A DNA stretch of 64,000 nucleotides from assembly GCF_030816965.1 (NCBI RefSeq), contig NZ_JAUSYQ010000002.1, forward strand, positions 9,848,001 to 9,912,000, in the 5' to 3' direction. The DNA comes from Streptomyces canus (GTDB lineage Bacteria; Actinomycetota; Actinomycetes; Streptomycetales; Streptomycetaceae). Below, one piece after another: positions 1 to 8,736 of the stretch (its first letter is position 1; the number at the start of each line of letters is the position of its first letter). The notes under the pieces are model-generated. The model saw only the letters and a program-made list of their open reading frames with translations. It was not told the DNA's origin and ran no database searches. A program made the position numbers and the translations under genes.

Positions 1-294
1 CGCCGCCCGGGGGTCACCCGTCCCGATCTGCTCCGGAGGGGTGTAGGGCTGGGACACGTCCGTGTCCCACTCGCGCAGGTCATCGAGGACGGTGGCCGTC
101 ATACCGGTGAGCCGTTCCAGGGGAGCCACGGTCTCACGGGCGCGCTGGAACGGGCTGACGTACAGGGCGTCGAGGTCTTCGTGCTCCAGCCAGTCGGCGA
201 GGCGTTCGGCCTGGGCGGTGCCCTCGGGTGACAGCCCCGGGTCGAACACGCCCGCCAGGGGGAGGCCGTGCCGGACGAGGAGAAGTTCGGTCAT
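1..294 (-). CDS. Histidine phosphatase family protein (partial, 3' end beyond window)
   Basis: The first 98 residues are present; the C-terminus lies outside the window. The protein begins MTELLLVRHG, which contains the phosphohistidine-forming RHG signature (residues 8-10) of the phosphoglycerate mutase/SixA-like phosphatase superfamily. A further family-typical stretch, ALYVSPFQRARETV, carries the second conserved Arg. It starts 30 bp downstream of the acyl-CoA synthetase stop on the same strand, so the two are probably co-transcribed. Family members remove phosphate from small metabolites, sugars or proteins; the substrate here cannot be told. Its presence beside a cluster with PEP-dependent phosphotransferase-like proteins is noted in the findings. 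Confidence 0.85.
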   Translation of the reverse strand, partial: MTELLLVRHGLPLAGVFDPGLSPEGTAQAERLADWLEHEDLDALYVSPFQRARETVAPLERLTGMTATVLDDLREWDTDVSQPYTPPEQIGTGDPRAA

Positions 295-324
295 GAATGA
301 TCCTTGAGTATGTGAGGGAGCGGC

Positions 325-1863
325 TCAGCCGGCGATGGTCCGTTCCGAGCCCCAGTAGGGGCGGCGCATCGCGCGTTTGTCGAGCTTGCCCATGGCGTTG
401 CGCAGCAGCTCGGGGACGATCTCGTACGACTTCGGGCACTTGTAGGCGGCGAGGTGCTCGCGGCAGAAGGCGTCCAGCTCGCCGGTGGGCGGTTCGTCCC
501 CGGCCACCACGACCAGCGCCCGCAGCGACTCGCCGAAGTCCGGGTCGGGCACGCCGATCACCGCGACTTCGACGACCGCCGGGTGCCGGCGCAGGACCGC
601 CTCGCTCTCGGCCGGGTACAGGTTCACGCCGCCGGAGACCACGACGTCCGCGGCCCGGTCGGTGATGAAGATGTAGCCGTCGGCGTCGACGTAGCCGATG
701 TCGCCGAGCGTGAAGACGCCGGGGGAGAGGTAGGCGGATCTGGTCTTGTCCGGGTCCGCGTGGTAGCGGACGCCCTGGCCCTCGGGCGCCCGGAAAGCCA
801 GCAGCCCGTGCTCCCCGGGCGGCAGCCGCCGGCCCTCGTCGCCGGTGACCAGGACCTCGAACGGAGGCCGGGCACGGCCGACCGAGCCCGGGTGGGCCAG
901 CCACTCGGTGCTGCTGATGCGGGCCACGGTTCCTGCTTCGCTGGCGCCGTACGACTCGGTCAGCACCGGACCGAACCAGTCGATCATGGCGCGCTTCACG
1001 TCCGGCGGGCACGCGGAGCCGGTGTGGGAGACCTGCCGCAGGCTGGAGACGTCGTACCGGGCGCGGACGTCTTCCGGGAGGGCGAGCAGCCGTTGGAAGT
1101 GGGTGGGCACCATCACCGTCGAGGAGACCCGCCACTTCTGCACCCGGCTGAGGAACGACTCCGCGTCGTACCTGCCGAGGACGATCACCGGCTGACCGGC
1201 CGCCAGGTGCCGCAGCGAGGTCAGTGCCGCGTTGTGCTGCAGGGGGCCGCACACCAGGTGGGGGCCCGGTGGGAAGCCGGGCCGGGCGGACATCGCGGCG
1301 AGATAGGCGGAGCTGTCGGCGACCGGGCCGCTCACCCAGCGCACCTCGGTGCCGCGTGCTCGTCCGGTGGTTCCCGAGGTGTACACGAGCGGAGGCCGGG
1401 CGGGCCGGTCCGTCGGGAGGGTGCGTCCGGGGGGCGCGGCGGCCAGCCACTTGTCCCAGTCGAACGCGTGCCCGGCTGCCGTGGTCCCGTGCGTCACGAT
1501 CGGCAGGCCCAGTTCCCGGGCCGCGTCGAGAGCGGCACCCGCGCCGGCCGGTCCCGCGACGACGCCGGTCACCCCCGCGTCGATGATCTGGTCGACGAGC
1601 TCGCCCGAGGTGAGGTTCCGGGATGTGGCCACGGTCCCCACTCCGGCTCGCAGGCCCGCAAGATGGGCCACCAGCGTCGGAATCGCGTTGTCGCCGAGCA
1701 CGGCGATCCGGTCGCCGGGACCGGGCGCGAACTCCAGCAGGCGGGCCGCCGCCCGGGCCACCTGGTCGGCGAGGCCGGACCAGGACAGCACTCCGAGGTC
1801 GTCCGCCAGGGCGGGCTCCTCGGGTGTCTCCTGGGCGCGGCGGTCGAGTGGCAGCAGCGACAT
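325..1863 (-). CDS. AMP-dependent acyl-CoA synthetase/ligase
   Basis: The 512-residue protein is a full-length ANL-superfamily enzyme that adenylates a carboxylic acid and then forms its CoA thioester. The phosphate-binding loop YTSGTTGRARG is at residues 161-171, ESYGASEAGT (the A5-type motif) follows near 295-305, and YIFITDRAADVVVSGG is the hinge region near 410-425. The C-terminal GKLDK near residue 495 supplies the expected catalytic Lys. ATG 1863 is preceded by GGAGGAGCC. It is divergent from the acyl-CoA dehydrogenase at 2062 across a 198-bp intergenic region with candidate operators. It most likely activates the acid substrate of the island or an acid intermediate; the chain type is not predictable from sequence. 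Confidence 0.93.
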   Translation of the reverse strand: MSLLPLDRRAQETPEEPALADDLGVLSWSGLADQVARAAARLLEFAPGPGDRIAVLGDNAIPTLVAHLAGLRAGVGTVATSRNLTSGELVDQIIDAGVTGVVAGPAGAGAALDAARELGLPIVTHGTTAAGHAFDWDKWLAAAPPGRTLPTDRPARPPLVYTSGTTGRARGTEVRWVSGPVADSSAYLAAMSARPGFPPGPHLVCGPLQHNAALTSLRHLAAGQPVIVLGRYDAESFLSRVQKWRVSSTVMVPTHFQRLLALPEDVRARYDVSSLRQVSHTGSACPPDVKRAMIDWFGPVLTESYGASEAGTVARISSTEWLAHPGSVGRARPPFEVLVTGDEGRRLPPGEHGLLAFRAPEGQGVRYHADPDKTRSAYLSPGVFTLGDIGYVDADGYIFITDRAADVVVSGGVNLYPAESEAVLRRHPAVVEVAVIGVPDPDFGESLRALVVVAGDEPPTGELDAFCREHLAAYKCPKSYEIVPELLRNAMGKLDKRAMRRPYWGSERTIAG

Positions 1864-1939
1864 GGCTCCTCCGGCGGCTCCTCGGTCCTCTCCCGATGTC
1901 GACGGGAGAGAGGGAATGCGGAGACTGTAGCGTTTATCA

Positions 1940-1953
1940 AGAAAGTACGGAAC
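1940..1953 (+). promoter_or_regulatory. Candidate operator, AGAAAGTACGGAAC element
   Basis: AGAAAGTACGGAAC lies about 80 bp upstream of the acyl-CoA synthetase start. The same 14 bases occur at 17712-17725 upstream of the second Rieske oxygenase. Related AGAAAC elements occur in other intergenic regions of the island. An exact 14-base match between two promoters in such GC-rich DNA is unlikely to be chance. The binding protein is unknown; the TetR proteins at 22-23 kb are candidates. Confidence 0.5.
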
Positions 1954-2020
1954 ACTCTGACCCCAGGCGAAGCCATTCCCGCATGTTCCAGCGGTGAGGG
2001 AGGTCTACAGCCCACTCACT

Positions 2021-2043
2021 GTTACTCCAACCATCGTCTGGTA
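2021..2043 (+). promoter_or_regulatory. Candidate operator, GTTACT element with inverted GGTAA
   Basis: GTTAC at 2021-2025 is followed 13-14 bp later by GGTAA at 2039-2043, just upstream of the ribosome binding site of the acyl-CoA dehydrogenase. GTTACT also occurs upstream of the 2-oxoacid dehydrogenase operon and of the TetR gene at 22761. The position suggests control of the 2062 operon. The call is based on sequence recurrence only. Confidence 0.35.
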
Positions 2044-2061
2044 AGTACCCGAGGAGGAGCC

Positions 2062-3300
2062 ATGTCCCAGCCCGATCCGGACGCATGGCGCCGGCAGGTC
2101 CGGCAGTGGCTGGCCACGGTGCTCGAACCCGCGCCGGCGCCGGAGTCCACCGCACAGGCCGCCGACCTCGCCGTGTTCCACAACCTTCCGGAGGACGAGG
2201 AACGCCTCCTGCTGGATCGCTGCCGCGCCTATCAGCGGGCCCGCTTCGACGCCGGCTACCAGGCGCTGACACTTCCCGAGGACAAGGGCGGTGCGGGCCT
2301 GAGCGCCGCGCATGCGGCGGTCTTCGCCCAGGAGGAGTCCGCGTTCGAGGTGCCGCCGTCCACCGAGCTGATCAGTGTCACGGTGCGCCTGGTCGCAATG
2401 GCCGTCTCCCTGTTCGGGACGGACGAGCAACGCGGTGACCACGCTCGCGCGTTCCTGCGTACCGATCTGCTGGCCTGCCAGCTCTTCAGCGAACCCGGCG
2501 CCGGCTCCGACCTCGCGGCTCTGCGCACCCGGGCCCGGCAGGACGGCGACGAGTGGGTGATCGACGGCCAGAAGGTGTGGACCTCGGGCGCACAGTTCGC
2601 CGACTACGGTCTGCTGCTCGCCCGTACCGACCCGGACGTCGTCAAACAGGCCGGCATCACCGCCTTCCTGGTGCCGATGGACACCCCCGGAGTGGAGGTG
2701 CGCCCCATCCGGCAGATGAGCGGCGGCACCTCCTTCAACGAGGTGTTCCTCAGCGGCGTACGTGTCCCGGACCGGCTCCGGATCGGGCGGCCGGGCCAGG
2801 GCTGGGAGGTCGCCAACGCCACCCTCGCCTTCGAGCGGACCGCCTCAGGCAGCGGCAACCGCCGCAAGGGCGGCACCTTCCCGGACGTCCTCGCGCTCGC
2901 CCGCTCCCTCGGCCGGACCGCGGACCCACTGGTCCGCCAGCGCCTGGCCGACCTGTACGTGCGTGCCGCCCTGCGCGCGGCCACCGTCGACCGCGTCGCC
3001 AGGACGAGCGCCGCCGGCGGCCGGCCGGGTCCGGAGGCCTCGTTGACCAAACTCATGGCCTCCGAGCTGCTCACCCGCACCGGCCAGGTCGCCGCCGAGC
3101 TGATGGGAGCGCGGATCAGCGCCGACACCGGGGAACCCGGCACCTTCGCCTGGACCCAGCATCTGCTCGGCGCCCCCGGCTACCGGCTGGCCGGAGGCAC
3201 CGACCAGATCCAGCGCAACCTGATCGGCGAGCGGGTGCTCAGGCTGCCGCCGGAACCCCGGGTGGACCGGGCGCCGTTCTCACAGCTTCCCGGCGACTAA
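2062..3300 (+). CDS. Acyl-CoA dehydrogenase
   Basis: The 412-residue protein catalyses FAD-dependent alpha,beta-dehydrogenation of an acyl-CoA. Visible family features are the flavin-contacting QLFSEPGAGSDLA followed by IDGQKVWTSGAQ, and the C-terminal GGTDQIQRNLIGERVL. ATG 2062 was chosen because GAGGAGGAG ends 2-3 bases before it; the open frame upstream is antisense to the acyl-CoA synthetase. The next gene starts 39 bp downstream. The length and features fit the large ACAD family, with no partner subunit adjacent. It is one of three ACADs in the island. Confidence 0.93.
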   Translation: MSQPDPDAWRRQVRQWLATVLEPAPAPESTAQAADLAVFHNLPEDEERLLLDRCRAYQRARFDAGYQALTLPEDKGGAGLSAAHAAVFAQEESAFEVPPSTELISVTVRLVAMAVSLFGTDEQRGDHARAFLRTDLLACQLFSEPGAGSDLAALRTRARQDGDEWVIDGQKVWTSGAQFADYGLLLARTDPDVVKQAGITAFLVPMDTPGVEVRPIRQMSGGTSFNEVFLSGVRVPDRLRIGRPGQGWEVANATLAFERTASGSGNRRKGGTFPDVLALARSLGRTADPLVRQRLADLYVRAALRAATVDRVARTSAAGGRPGPEASLTKLMASELLTRTGQVAAELMGARISADTGEPGTFAWTQHLLGAPGYRLAGGTDQIQRNLIGERVLRLPPEPRVDRAPFSQLPGD

Positions 3301-3339
3301 GAGGCCTCCAAGAGGCCTTCTCACAAAGGAGTGACATCG

Positions 3340-4104
3340 ATGGAACTGGGACTGACAGGCACGAAGGCGCTGGTGACCGGCGCGAGCCGGGGTATCGGCC
3401 GGGCGATCGCCGAGACTTTGGCGGCCGAGGGCTGTGCCCTGGCCCTGTGCGCCCGGGGCGAGGAAGGGCTGGCCAAGGCGGCCGCCGAACTGCGGGCCGA
3501 AGGAGCCACGGTGTTCGCGGAACCGGTCGACGTCACCGACCCGGCCGCCCTCGCGGGCTTCGTGGAGCGCGCGGCCGGTGAACTCGGCGGACTCGACCTG
3601 CTGGTGTCCAACGTCTCGGCGGGCAACGTCAAAGGACCCGAGTCGTGGGAGGCCAGCCTGCGCGGCGACCTCATCCCGTTCGCCGGCCTCGTCGAGGCGG
3701 CTCTTCCCCATCTGGAGGCCTCCGACCGGGCCGCCGTCGTGGCCATCGGCACCACCAACGCCTCCGACACCGCCCGACCGGCGGGCGCCAACTCCTACTC
3801 CGCGCTGAAGGCCGCCGTCGTCCAGCACGCCTCGGCCCTCGCCCATGCCCTCGCCCCCAAGGGCATCCGCGTCAACACCGTCTCGCCCGGCCCGATCGAC
3901 TTCCCCGGCGGCGCGTGGGAGACCATCCGCACCAGCCGCCCGGAGGTCTACGAGGAGGTGCTCGCCAAGCTGCCGATCGGCCGCTACGGCACCGCCGAGG
4001 ACGTGGCCGCGGCGGTGGCGTTCCTGCTCGGCCGGACCGGCTCCTTCTGCGTCGGAGTCAACCTCGTGGTGGACGGCGGGCTGCTGACCCGCGTCCAGTA
4101 CTGA
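3340..4104 (+). CDS. SDR family NAD(P)-dependent oxidoreductase
   Basis: The 254-residue short-chain dehydrogenase has the Rossmann glycine motif TGASRGIG at residues 13-20 and the catalytic YSALK (Tyr-x3-Lys), followed by VNTVSPGPID, typical of classical SDRs. Where NNAG is usual it has SNVSAGN. ATG 3340 is preferred over GTG 3331 because AAAGGAG lies 8 bases before it. It sits between the ACAD and the ThuA-like gene in one operon, so it may oxidise a 3-hydroxyacyl-CoA or a ring alcohol. Confidence 0.9.
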   Translation: MELGLTGTKALVTGASRGIGRAIAETLAAEGCALALCARGEEGLAKAAAELRAEGATVFAEPVDVTDPAALAGFVERAAGELGGLDLLVSNVSAGNVKGPESWEASLRGDLIPFAGLVEAALPHLEASDRAAVVAIGTTNASDTARPAGANSYSALKAAVVQHASALAHALAPKGIRVNTVSPGPIDFPGGAWETIRTSRPEVYEEVLAKLPIGRYGTAEDVAAAVAFLLGRTGSFCVGVNLVVDGGLLTRVQY

Positions 4105-4107
4105 GCC

Positions 4108-4905
4108 GTGACGGGCCCGGCAGGCCGCCTGGACGCCGTACTGGTCTGCGGCGGCAGATGGCACGACTTCGACCACGCGCGGCTCAGGCTGCTGGAGATG
4201 CTGGGCGACCATCCCCGGGTCCGCGCCAGGGTCTATCAGGACTACGACTGCCTCCCCGCGCTGGAGCAGGCGGATCTGCTGGTCAGCTACACCTGCGATG
4301 TGCGGCCCCGCCCGGCGCAGCGGGACGCACTGGCACGCTTCACCGAGCGCGGTGGGCGCTGGCTCGCCCTGCACGGCACCAACGCGGTGATCGAGGCGCC
4401 CGCCCCCGGCGGACCCCGGATGTTCTCCACCCCCCGGCTGCTCGGGCAGCTGGCCGGGGTGCTCGGCAGTCAGTTCCTGGCGCACCCGCCCATCGAGCCG
4501 TACGAGGTGCGCGTGACCCGCCCTGACCATCCACTGGTCGCCGGGATCGAACCGTTCACCGTCACCGACGAGCTGTACGTGTGCGAGCTGCACGGAGAGC
4601 TGGAAGTGCTGCTGCACGCCGAGTACACCGGGCGGTGCCGCGGCTTCGAGGAGGGCGACACGGCGGCGTTGGACGGCGCGCCCCGTCCCGTCCTCTATCT
4701 GAAACGGCACGGTCTCGGCGAGGTCTGCTACTTCACCCTCGGCCACTGCCGGGGCCGGTACGACATGCAGGACCTCGGCGTGGACGACACCCGGCGCGTG
4801 GACCGGGGGCCCTGGGAGACACCGGAGTTCCTGACGGTGCTCGGACGGTGTCTGGAGCGGGTGGTGGGCGCGGAACGTCCGGTCACCGAACCGGTGGCGC
4901 GCTGA
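4108..4905 (+). CDS. ThuA-like domain protein
   Basis: The 265-residue protein resembles the ThuA family (glutamine-amidotransferase-like fold). Features are the N-terminal LVCGGRWHDFDHARL, the internal RGGRWLALHGTNA corresponding to the family G-x-L-H-G region, HPLVAGIEPFTVTDELY, and CYFTLGHCRGRYD near the C-terminus, the family His segment. The GTG start lies 3 bp after the preceding stop, which implies translational coupling. ThuA proteins are known from trehalose and other sugar clusters, mostly without a proven reaction, so its role in an acyl-CoA operon is unclear. Confidence 0.8.
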   Translation: MTGPAGRLDAVLVCGGRWHDFDHARLRLLEMLGDHPRVRARVYQDYDCLPALEQADLLVSYTCDVRPRPAQRDALARFTERGGRWLALHGTNAVIEAPAPGGPRMFSTPRLLGQLAGVLGSQFLAHPPIEPYEVRVTRPDHPLVAGIEPFTVTDELYVCELHGELEVLLHAEYTGRCRGFEEGDTAALDGAPRPVLYLKRHGLGEVCYFTLGHCRGRYDMQDLGVDDTRRVDRGPWETPEFLTVLGRCLERVVGAERPVTEPVAR

Positions 4906-4927
4906 GCGCGACCTCCCCTCGGCCGGA

Positions 4928-4971
4928 CGTGCCTGGGCCCGGGTCCCCGCGGGGACCCGGGCCCAGGCACG
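4928..4971. terminator. Bidirectional terminator, 44-bp perfect palindrome
   Basis: The two 22-base arms 4928-4949 and 4950-4971 are exact reverse complements. The centre is GTCCCCGCGGGGAC. It lies between the convergent ThuA-like and alcohol dehydrogenase genes and fits a factor-independent terminator of the actinobacterial type, without a U tract. Confidence 0.85.
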
Positions 4972-4977
4972 CGTGGC

Positions 4978-6024
4978 TCAGCCGTGCGGCAGCACGACCG
5001 CGCGCCCGCCCACCTCGCCGGAGTGCAGGCGCTCGTACGCCAGGGGGGCGTCCTCGATCGAGTAGGTCTCGATGTGCGAGGAGACGAGCCCCTGCCTCGC
5101 CAGTTCGAGGACCTCGATGAGTTCCCGGCGGCTGCCCCAGTAGGGGGCGCAGACGGACACCTCGAACGGCAGACCGCCGCCGAAGCCGACCGCGAGAGTG
5201 CCACCCCCGATGCCGACGACGGTGACATCGCCCGCCACCGCCACCGAAGCGGCGGCCACCGCCAGGGTCGCCTCCGCTCCCACGAAGTCCAGCACCACCT
5301 CGGCCCCGACGCCGTCGGTCAGCTCCCGCACCCGGGCCGCCGCCTCCCCGTCGGAGAGCAGCGTCTCGTGGGCTCCGACCGCGCGGGCCAGTTCCAGCTT
5401 CTCCTTGCTGACATCGAGGGCGACCACCCGGGCCGGGGTCAGCGCCCGCAGCAGTTGTACGGCGATATGGCCCAGGCCGCCGACGCCGACCACCACCGCC
5501 GTGCTGCCGGGCACGAGCTTGGGCAGGGACGCGCGGATCGCGTGGTACGGCGTCAGGCCGGCGTCGGTCAGGGGTGCGGCCTGCGCCGGGTCCAGCCCGT
5601 TCAGCGCCACCAGATGGCGCGGCGAGTCCACCACCATGTACTCCGCGAGCGCGCCCGGCGAGCCGAGCCCCGGCGGCATGATGCCGAGCCCGGCGGCGCG
5701 CGGGCAGCAGTTCTCCCTGCCCTCCGCGCACGCTCGGCACAGACCACAGCCCCACGGCCCGTACACCGCCACCTCGTCGCCCTCGGTCACTCCCGTGACC
5801 CCGCTGCCCAGGCCCGCGACGGTGCCGACGCCCTCGTGACCGAGCGTCATCGGCAGGGGATAGGGGAACTGCTCCTGCGGCCAGCTCATGACCGCCAGGT
5901 CCGAGTGGCACAGCCCCGCGGCCGTCACCTTCAGCAGCACCTGGCCCGGACCCGGCTCGGGCACGGGAACCTCGACGACCTCGGGCGCGCTGCCCACCGT
6001 CCGGTACTGAACCGCCTTCATCAT
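4978..6024 (-). CDS. Zinc-dependent alcohol dehydrogenase
   Basis: The 348-residue medium-chain dehydrogenase has the catalytic-zinc segment GLCHSD, GHEGVGTVAGLG, and the structural-zinc cluster CGLCRACAEGRENC with four Cys. GVGGLGHIAVQLLRA is the NAD-binding glycine motif. Its ATG overlaps the TGA of the ABC permease (ATGA, 6021-6024), so it is the last gene of the importer operon. It probably oxidises an alcohol group of the imported compound or an early product. Confidence 0.92.
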   Translation of the reverse strand: MMKAVQYRTVGSAPEVVEVPVPEPGPGQVLLKVTAAGLCHSDLAVMSWPQEQFPYPLPMTLGHEGVGTVAGLGSGVTGVTEGDEVAVYGPWGCGLCRACAEGRENCCPRAAGLGIMPPGLGSPGALAEYMVVDSPRHLVALNGLDPAQAAPLTDAGLTPYHAIRASLPKLVPGSTAVVVGVGGLGHIAVQLLRALTPARVVALDVSKEKLELARAVGAHETLLSDGEAAARVRELTDGVGAEVVLDFVGAEATLAVAAASVAVAGDVTVVGIGGGTLAVGFGGGLPFEVSVCAPYWGSRRELIEVLELARQGLVSSHIETYSIEDAPLAYERLHSGEVGGRAVVLPHG

Positions 6025-7142
6025 GAGAACTCCTTGTCCGGGGCGGATACGTCATCGGCCCCGGCGACCGTGGGCGCCCTGTGGCGGCGCAGGACCGCCG
6101 GCAGGGTGATCCGCCCTCCCGTGAGAACGAGCGCGACGATGAGGACGGAACCGGTGAACAGGCTCGCGGCCCACTGCGCGCTGGTGGCGAGTCCGAGCCC
6201 GGTGATGCCGGTGCCGAGCAGCAGCACCGCGATCACCGTCCCCCAGGCGTTGAAGCGGCCCGCACGCAATTGGGTCGCCCCGACGAAGGCCGCTGCGTAG
6301 GCCGACAGCAGATACGGGGTGCCCGCGCTCGGCGATCCGGACCCCACCGAGGACGCGAAGACGACTCCCGCGAATCCCGAGAGCAGCGCGGACGTCACCA
6401 GGGTGAGAAAGCGTAGCCGGTTGGTGCGCACCCCCTGCAGGCGTGCCGCGTCGGCGTTGAAGCCGGTCGCGTACAACCGGCGCCCGGTCGCGGTGTGTTC
6501 CAGCAGGAACCAGATGGCCGTCGCGGCGAGCAGCAGATACAGCACCGGCAGGGTGATGCCGCCCGCGTCCAGTTGCGCGATGTCGGCGAACGGCTTGGCC
6601 AGCAGCCGGACCCCGGTGATGGAGCTGTCGTCGGTGACCATCGTGATCAGGGACTGGATCAGCGCGCCGGTGGCCAGGGTGGCGATGAACGAGTCGACCC
6701 GCAGCACCACCACCACGACTCCGTTGACCACCCCGACCACCAGCGCGGCGGCCATGGCCAGGGCGATCGCGGCGCCGGGGCCCAGGCCCGTGGAGACCAG
6801 GAAGTGGGCGGTCAGCACACTCGTGAGGGACATGGTGTAGGCGACCGACAGATCGAAGACGCGTGCGGCGAGCGGGAGTACGACGCTGAGCGCCACCAGT
6901 CCGGCCACCGCGTTGCCGTTCAGGACCTGCTTGACCGTGGTGACGGTCGGGAAGGTGTCCGGCGCCCATACGGAGAAGAGGACGATGATCAGCAGCCATA
7001 CGTAGACGGCGCCGACGGTGCGGAACGACAGGGCTGCCGCCGCCCGCCGGCTCACCGTGCCCAGGGTCCGTGCGCCGGACACCGTGGGCACCTCCGTTCC
7101 GCTCGGCCGGAATTCGGTGGTCCGGGTCGGGGTGGATGTCAT
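6021..7142 (-). CDS. ABC transporter permease, ribose/RbsC type
   Basis: The 373-residue protein has about eight to ten hydrophobic segments, starting with AVYVWLLIIVLFSVW near residue 45, and belongs to the branched BPD_transp_2 permease family. It has the internal pattern typical of RbsC-like proteins (NGNAVAGLVAL, GVVNGVVVVVLRVDSFIATLATG). The start is one base downstream of the ATPase stop, and its end overlaps the alcohol dehydrogenase. It forms the channel of the importer encoded at 6021-9882. Confidence 0.9.
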   Translation of the reverse strand: MTSTPTRTTEFRPSGTEVPTVSGARTLGTVSRRAAAALSFRTVGAVYVWLLIIVLFSVWAPDTFPTVTTVKQVLNGNAVAGLVALSVVLPLAARVFDLSVAYTMSLTSVLTAHFLVSTGLGPGAAIALAMAAALVVGVVNGVVVVVLRVDSFIATLATGALIQSLITMVTDDSSITGVRLLAKPFADIAQLDAGGITLPVLYLLLAATAIWFLLEHTATGRRLYATGFNADAARLQGVRTNRLRFLTLVTSALLSGFAGVVFASSVGSGSPSAGTPYLLSAYAAAFVGATQLRAGRFNAWGTVIAVLLLGTGITGLGLATSAQWAASLFTGSVLIVALVLTGGRITLPAVLRRHRAPTVAGADDVSAPDKEFS

Positions 7143-7143
7143 G

Positions 7144-8721
7144 TCACTCGGTTCCTTCCTCGGTCCACTCGGTTCCTTCCATGGCGTGGACCAGCGCGGG
7201 CTCGGTGATGGCCCGGCCGCTGATCTCCCGTACGATCCGGCCGTCCCGTACCACCAGGACCCGGGTGCACAGGGCGAGCAGGTCTTCGGTGTCGGACGAG
7301 GACACGATCACGCCCATGCCGTCGTCGGCCTGACGTTCTATCAGGTCGTACAGCTGAAGACGGGTCGCGATGTCGACGCCCGCCGTGGGTTCGCACAGCA
7401 CCAGTACCGGCGGCTGCTGGGCCAGGCAGCGGGCCACGACGACCTTCTGCTGGTTGCCGCCGCTCAACGTGGTGATCCGGGCGCCGCGGCCCGCCGTGCG
7501 CACCCCGACCCGCCGGATCCATTCCTCGGCGAGCGAGGATTCGCGGCGCCGGTGCAGCCGCCCGGCCCGGGCGCGGAGCCGGTCGAGCAGCGGGAGGGTG
7601 AGGTTCTCGCCGACCGAGAAGTCACCGATCACGCCCTCCCCGGCCCGGTCCGCGGGGACGAGCGGGACACCGAGCCGCCCCGCGTCCTTCGCGTCGACCC
7701 AGCGCGGGGAGCGTTCCGGTACCCGCACCTGGCCGCGCACGGGTCCGCCGTACGCTCCGCACACCGCGTACGGCACCACCTCGTGGCCCGAGCCGACCAG
7801 GCCGGTGATGCCCAGCCGCTCGCCCCGGGCCAGGGTGAAGTCGACGCCGCGCAGCGAACCGGCCGACAACCCGCGCACTTCCAGCACGGCCTCGGCGGGA
7901 TCGGAGACGGGCCGGGGCCGGTGCTCGGTCTCCGTCTCCTCGCCCGCCATCAGCTCCGCCAGCGACCGGGGAGTGAGCTCGCCGACCCGGCGGGTGGCGA
8001 TCCGGCGGCCGCCGCGGATCACGGTGACCCGGTCGGCGAGCGCGAAGATCTCGTCCATCCGGTGCGAGACGTACAGGACGCTGGCACCGGAGTCGCGGAT
8101 CTCCCGCACGATGTCGAAAAGCCGGGCCACCTCCCCGGGCGGCAGCACCGCGGTCGGCTCGTCGAGCACCAGGACGCCACGGCGGCCCTCCCAGCCCTGC
8201 AGGGCGGCGGCGATGGCCACCACCGCGCGCTGTACGGGGGTGGCGGTCGACAGCGGGCGGCGTACGTCGATGCCGAGGCCGAAGCGTTCGACCAGGGCGG
8301 TCGTACGGCGTTCCATCTCCGGCCACCGGATGTTGCCCAGGGCCGTGCGGGCGAAGCCGCGGCTGAGTGCGAGGTTGTCCGTGGCGCTCAACTCGCCCAC
8401 CAGGCCCAGCTCCTGGTGGACGAAGCGGAGCCGGTCGTGCCGGGAGCCGGTGACCTGGCCCAGGTCGAAGGGCTCACCGTCGAGTTCGGCGGCCGCTCCA
8501 GGGGCTGCGTGGTGGTACCCGGCGAGGATCTTGATGAGGGTGGACTTGCCGGAGCCGTTGGGCCCGATCAGCGCATGGATCTCGCCGTGGGCGATGTCGA
8601 GGTCGACGTCCTGGAGTGCCTGGGTCGCGCCGAATCGCTTCGACAGTCCCGACACCCGCAGCACGGGCCGGTCGGTCTCCTGCGTCCCGGCCGACCCGAG
8701 CGGCATTTCAGCGTGCACCAT
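7144..8721 (-). CDS. ABC transporter ATP-binding protein, RbsA type (two ATPase domains)
   Basis: The 525-residue protein is a tandem ATPase of the CUT2/RbsA class. The first Walker A is GPNGSGKS (residues 53-60) with the Walker B region GVLVLDEPTAVLPP. The second half has the signature LSGGNQQKVVVARCLAQQPPV and VLCEPTAGVDI. As in other RbsA proteins the second nucleotide site is degenerate: its Walker A region reads GLVGSGHEV and lacks the Lys. ATG 8721 follows AAGGAGCC. It energises uptake with the adjacent binding protein and permease. Confidence 0.93.
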   Translation of the reverse strand: MVHAEMPLGSAGTQETDRPVLRVSGLSKRFGATQALQDVDLDIAHGEIHALIGPNGSGKSTLIKILAGYHHAAPGAAAELDGEPFDLGQVTGSRHDRLRFVHQELGLVGELSATDNLALSRGFARTALGNIRWPEMERRTTALVERFGLGIDVRRPLSTATPVQRAVVAIAAALQGWEGRRGVLVLDEPTAVLPPGEVARLFDIVREIRDSGASVLYVSHRMDEIFALADRVTVIRGGRRIATRRVGELTPRSLAELMAGEETETEHRPRPVSDPAEAVLEVRGLSAGSLRGVDFTLARGERLGITGLVGSGHEVVPYAVCGAYGGPVRGQVRVPERSPRWVDAKDAGRLGVPLVPADRAGEGVIGDFSVGENLTLPLLDRLRARAGRLHRRRESSLAEEWIRRVGVRTAGRGARITTLSGGNQQKVVVARCLAQQPPVLVLCEPTAGVDIATRLQLYDLIERQADDGMGVIVSSSDTEDLLALCTRVLVVRDGRIVREISGRAITEPALVHAMEGTEWTEEGTE

Positions 8722-8736
8722 GGCTCCTTCCGGCGC

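Noticed and set aside
454..2061. Upstream extension of the first ACAD frame to 948 codons
   Set aside because: It is antisense to the acyl-CoA synthetase and has no similarity to ACADs. The RBS GAGGAGGAG marks ATG 2062.
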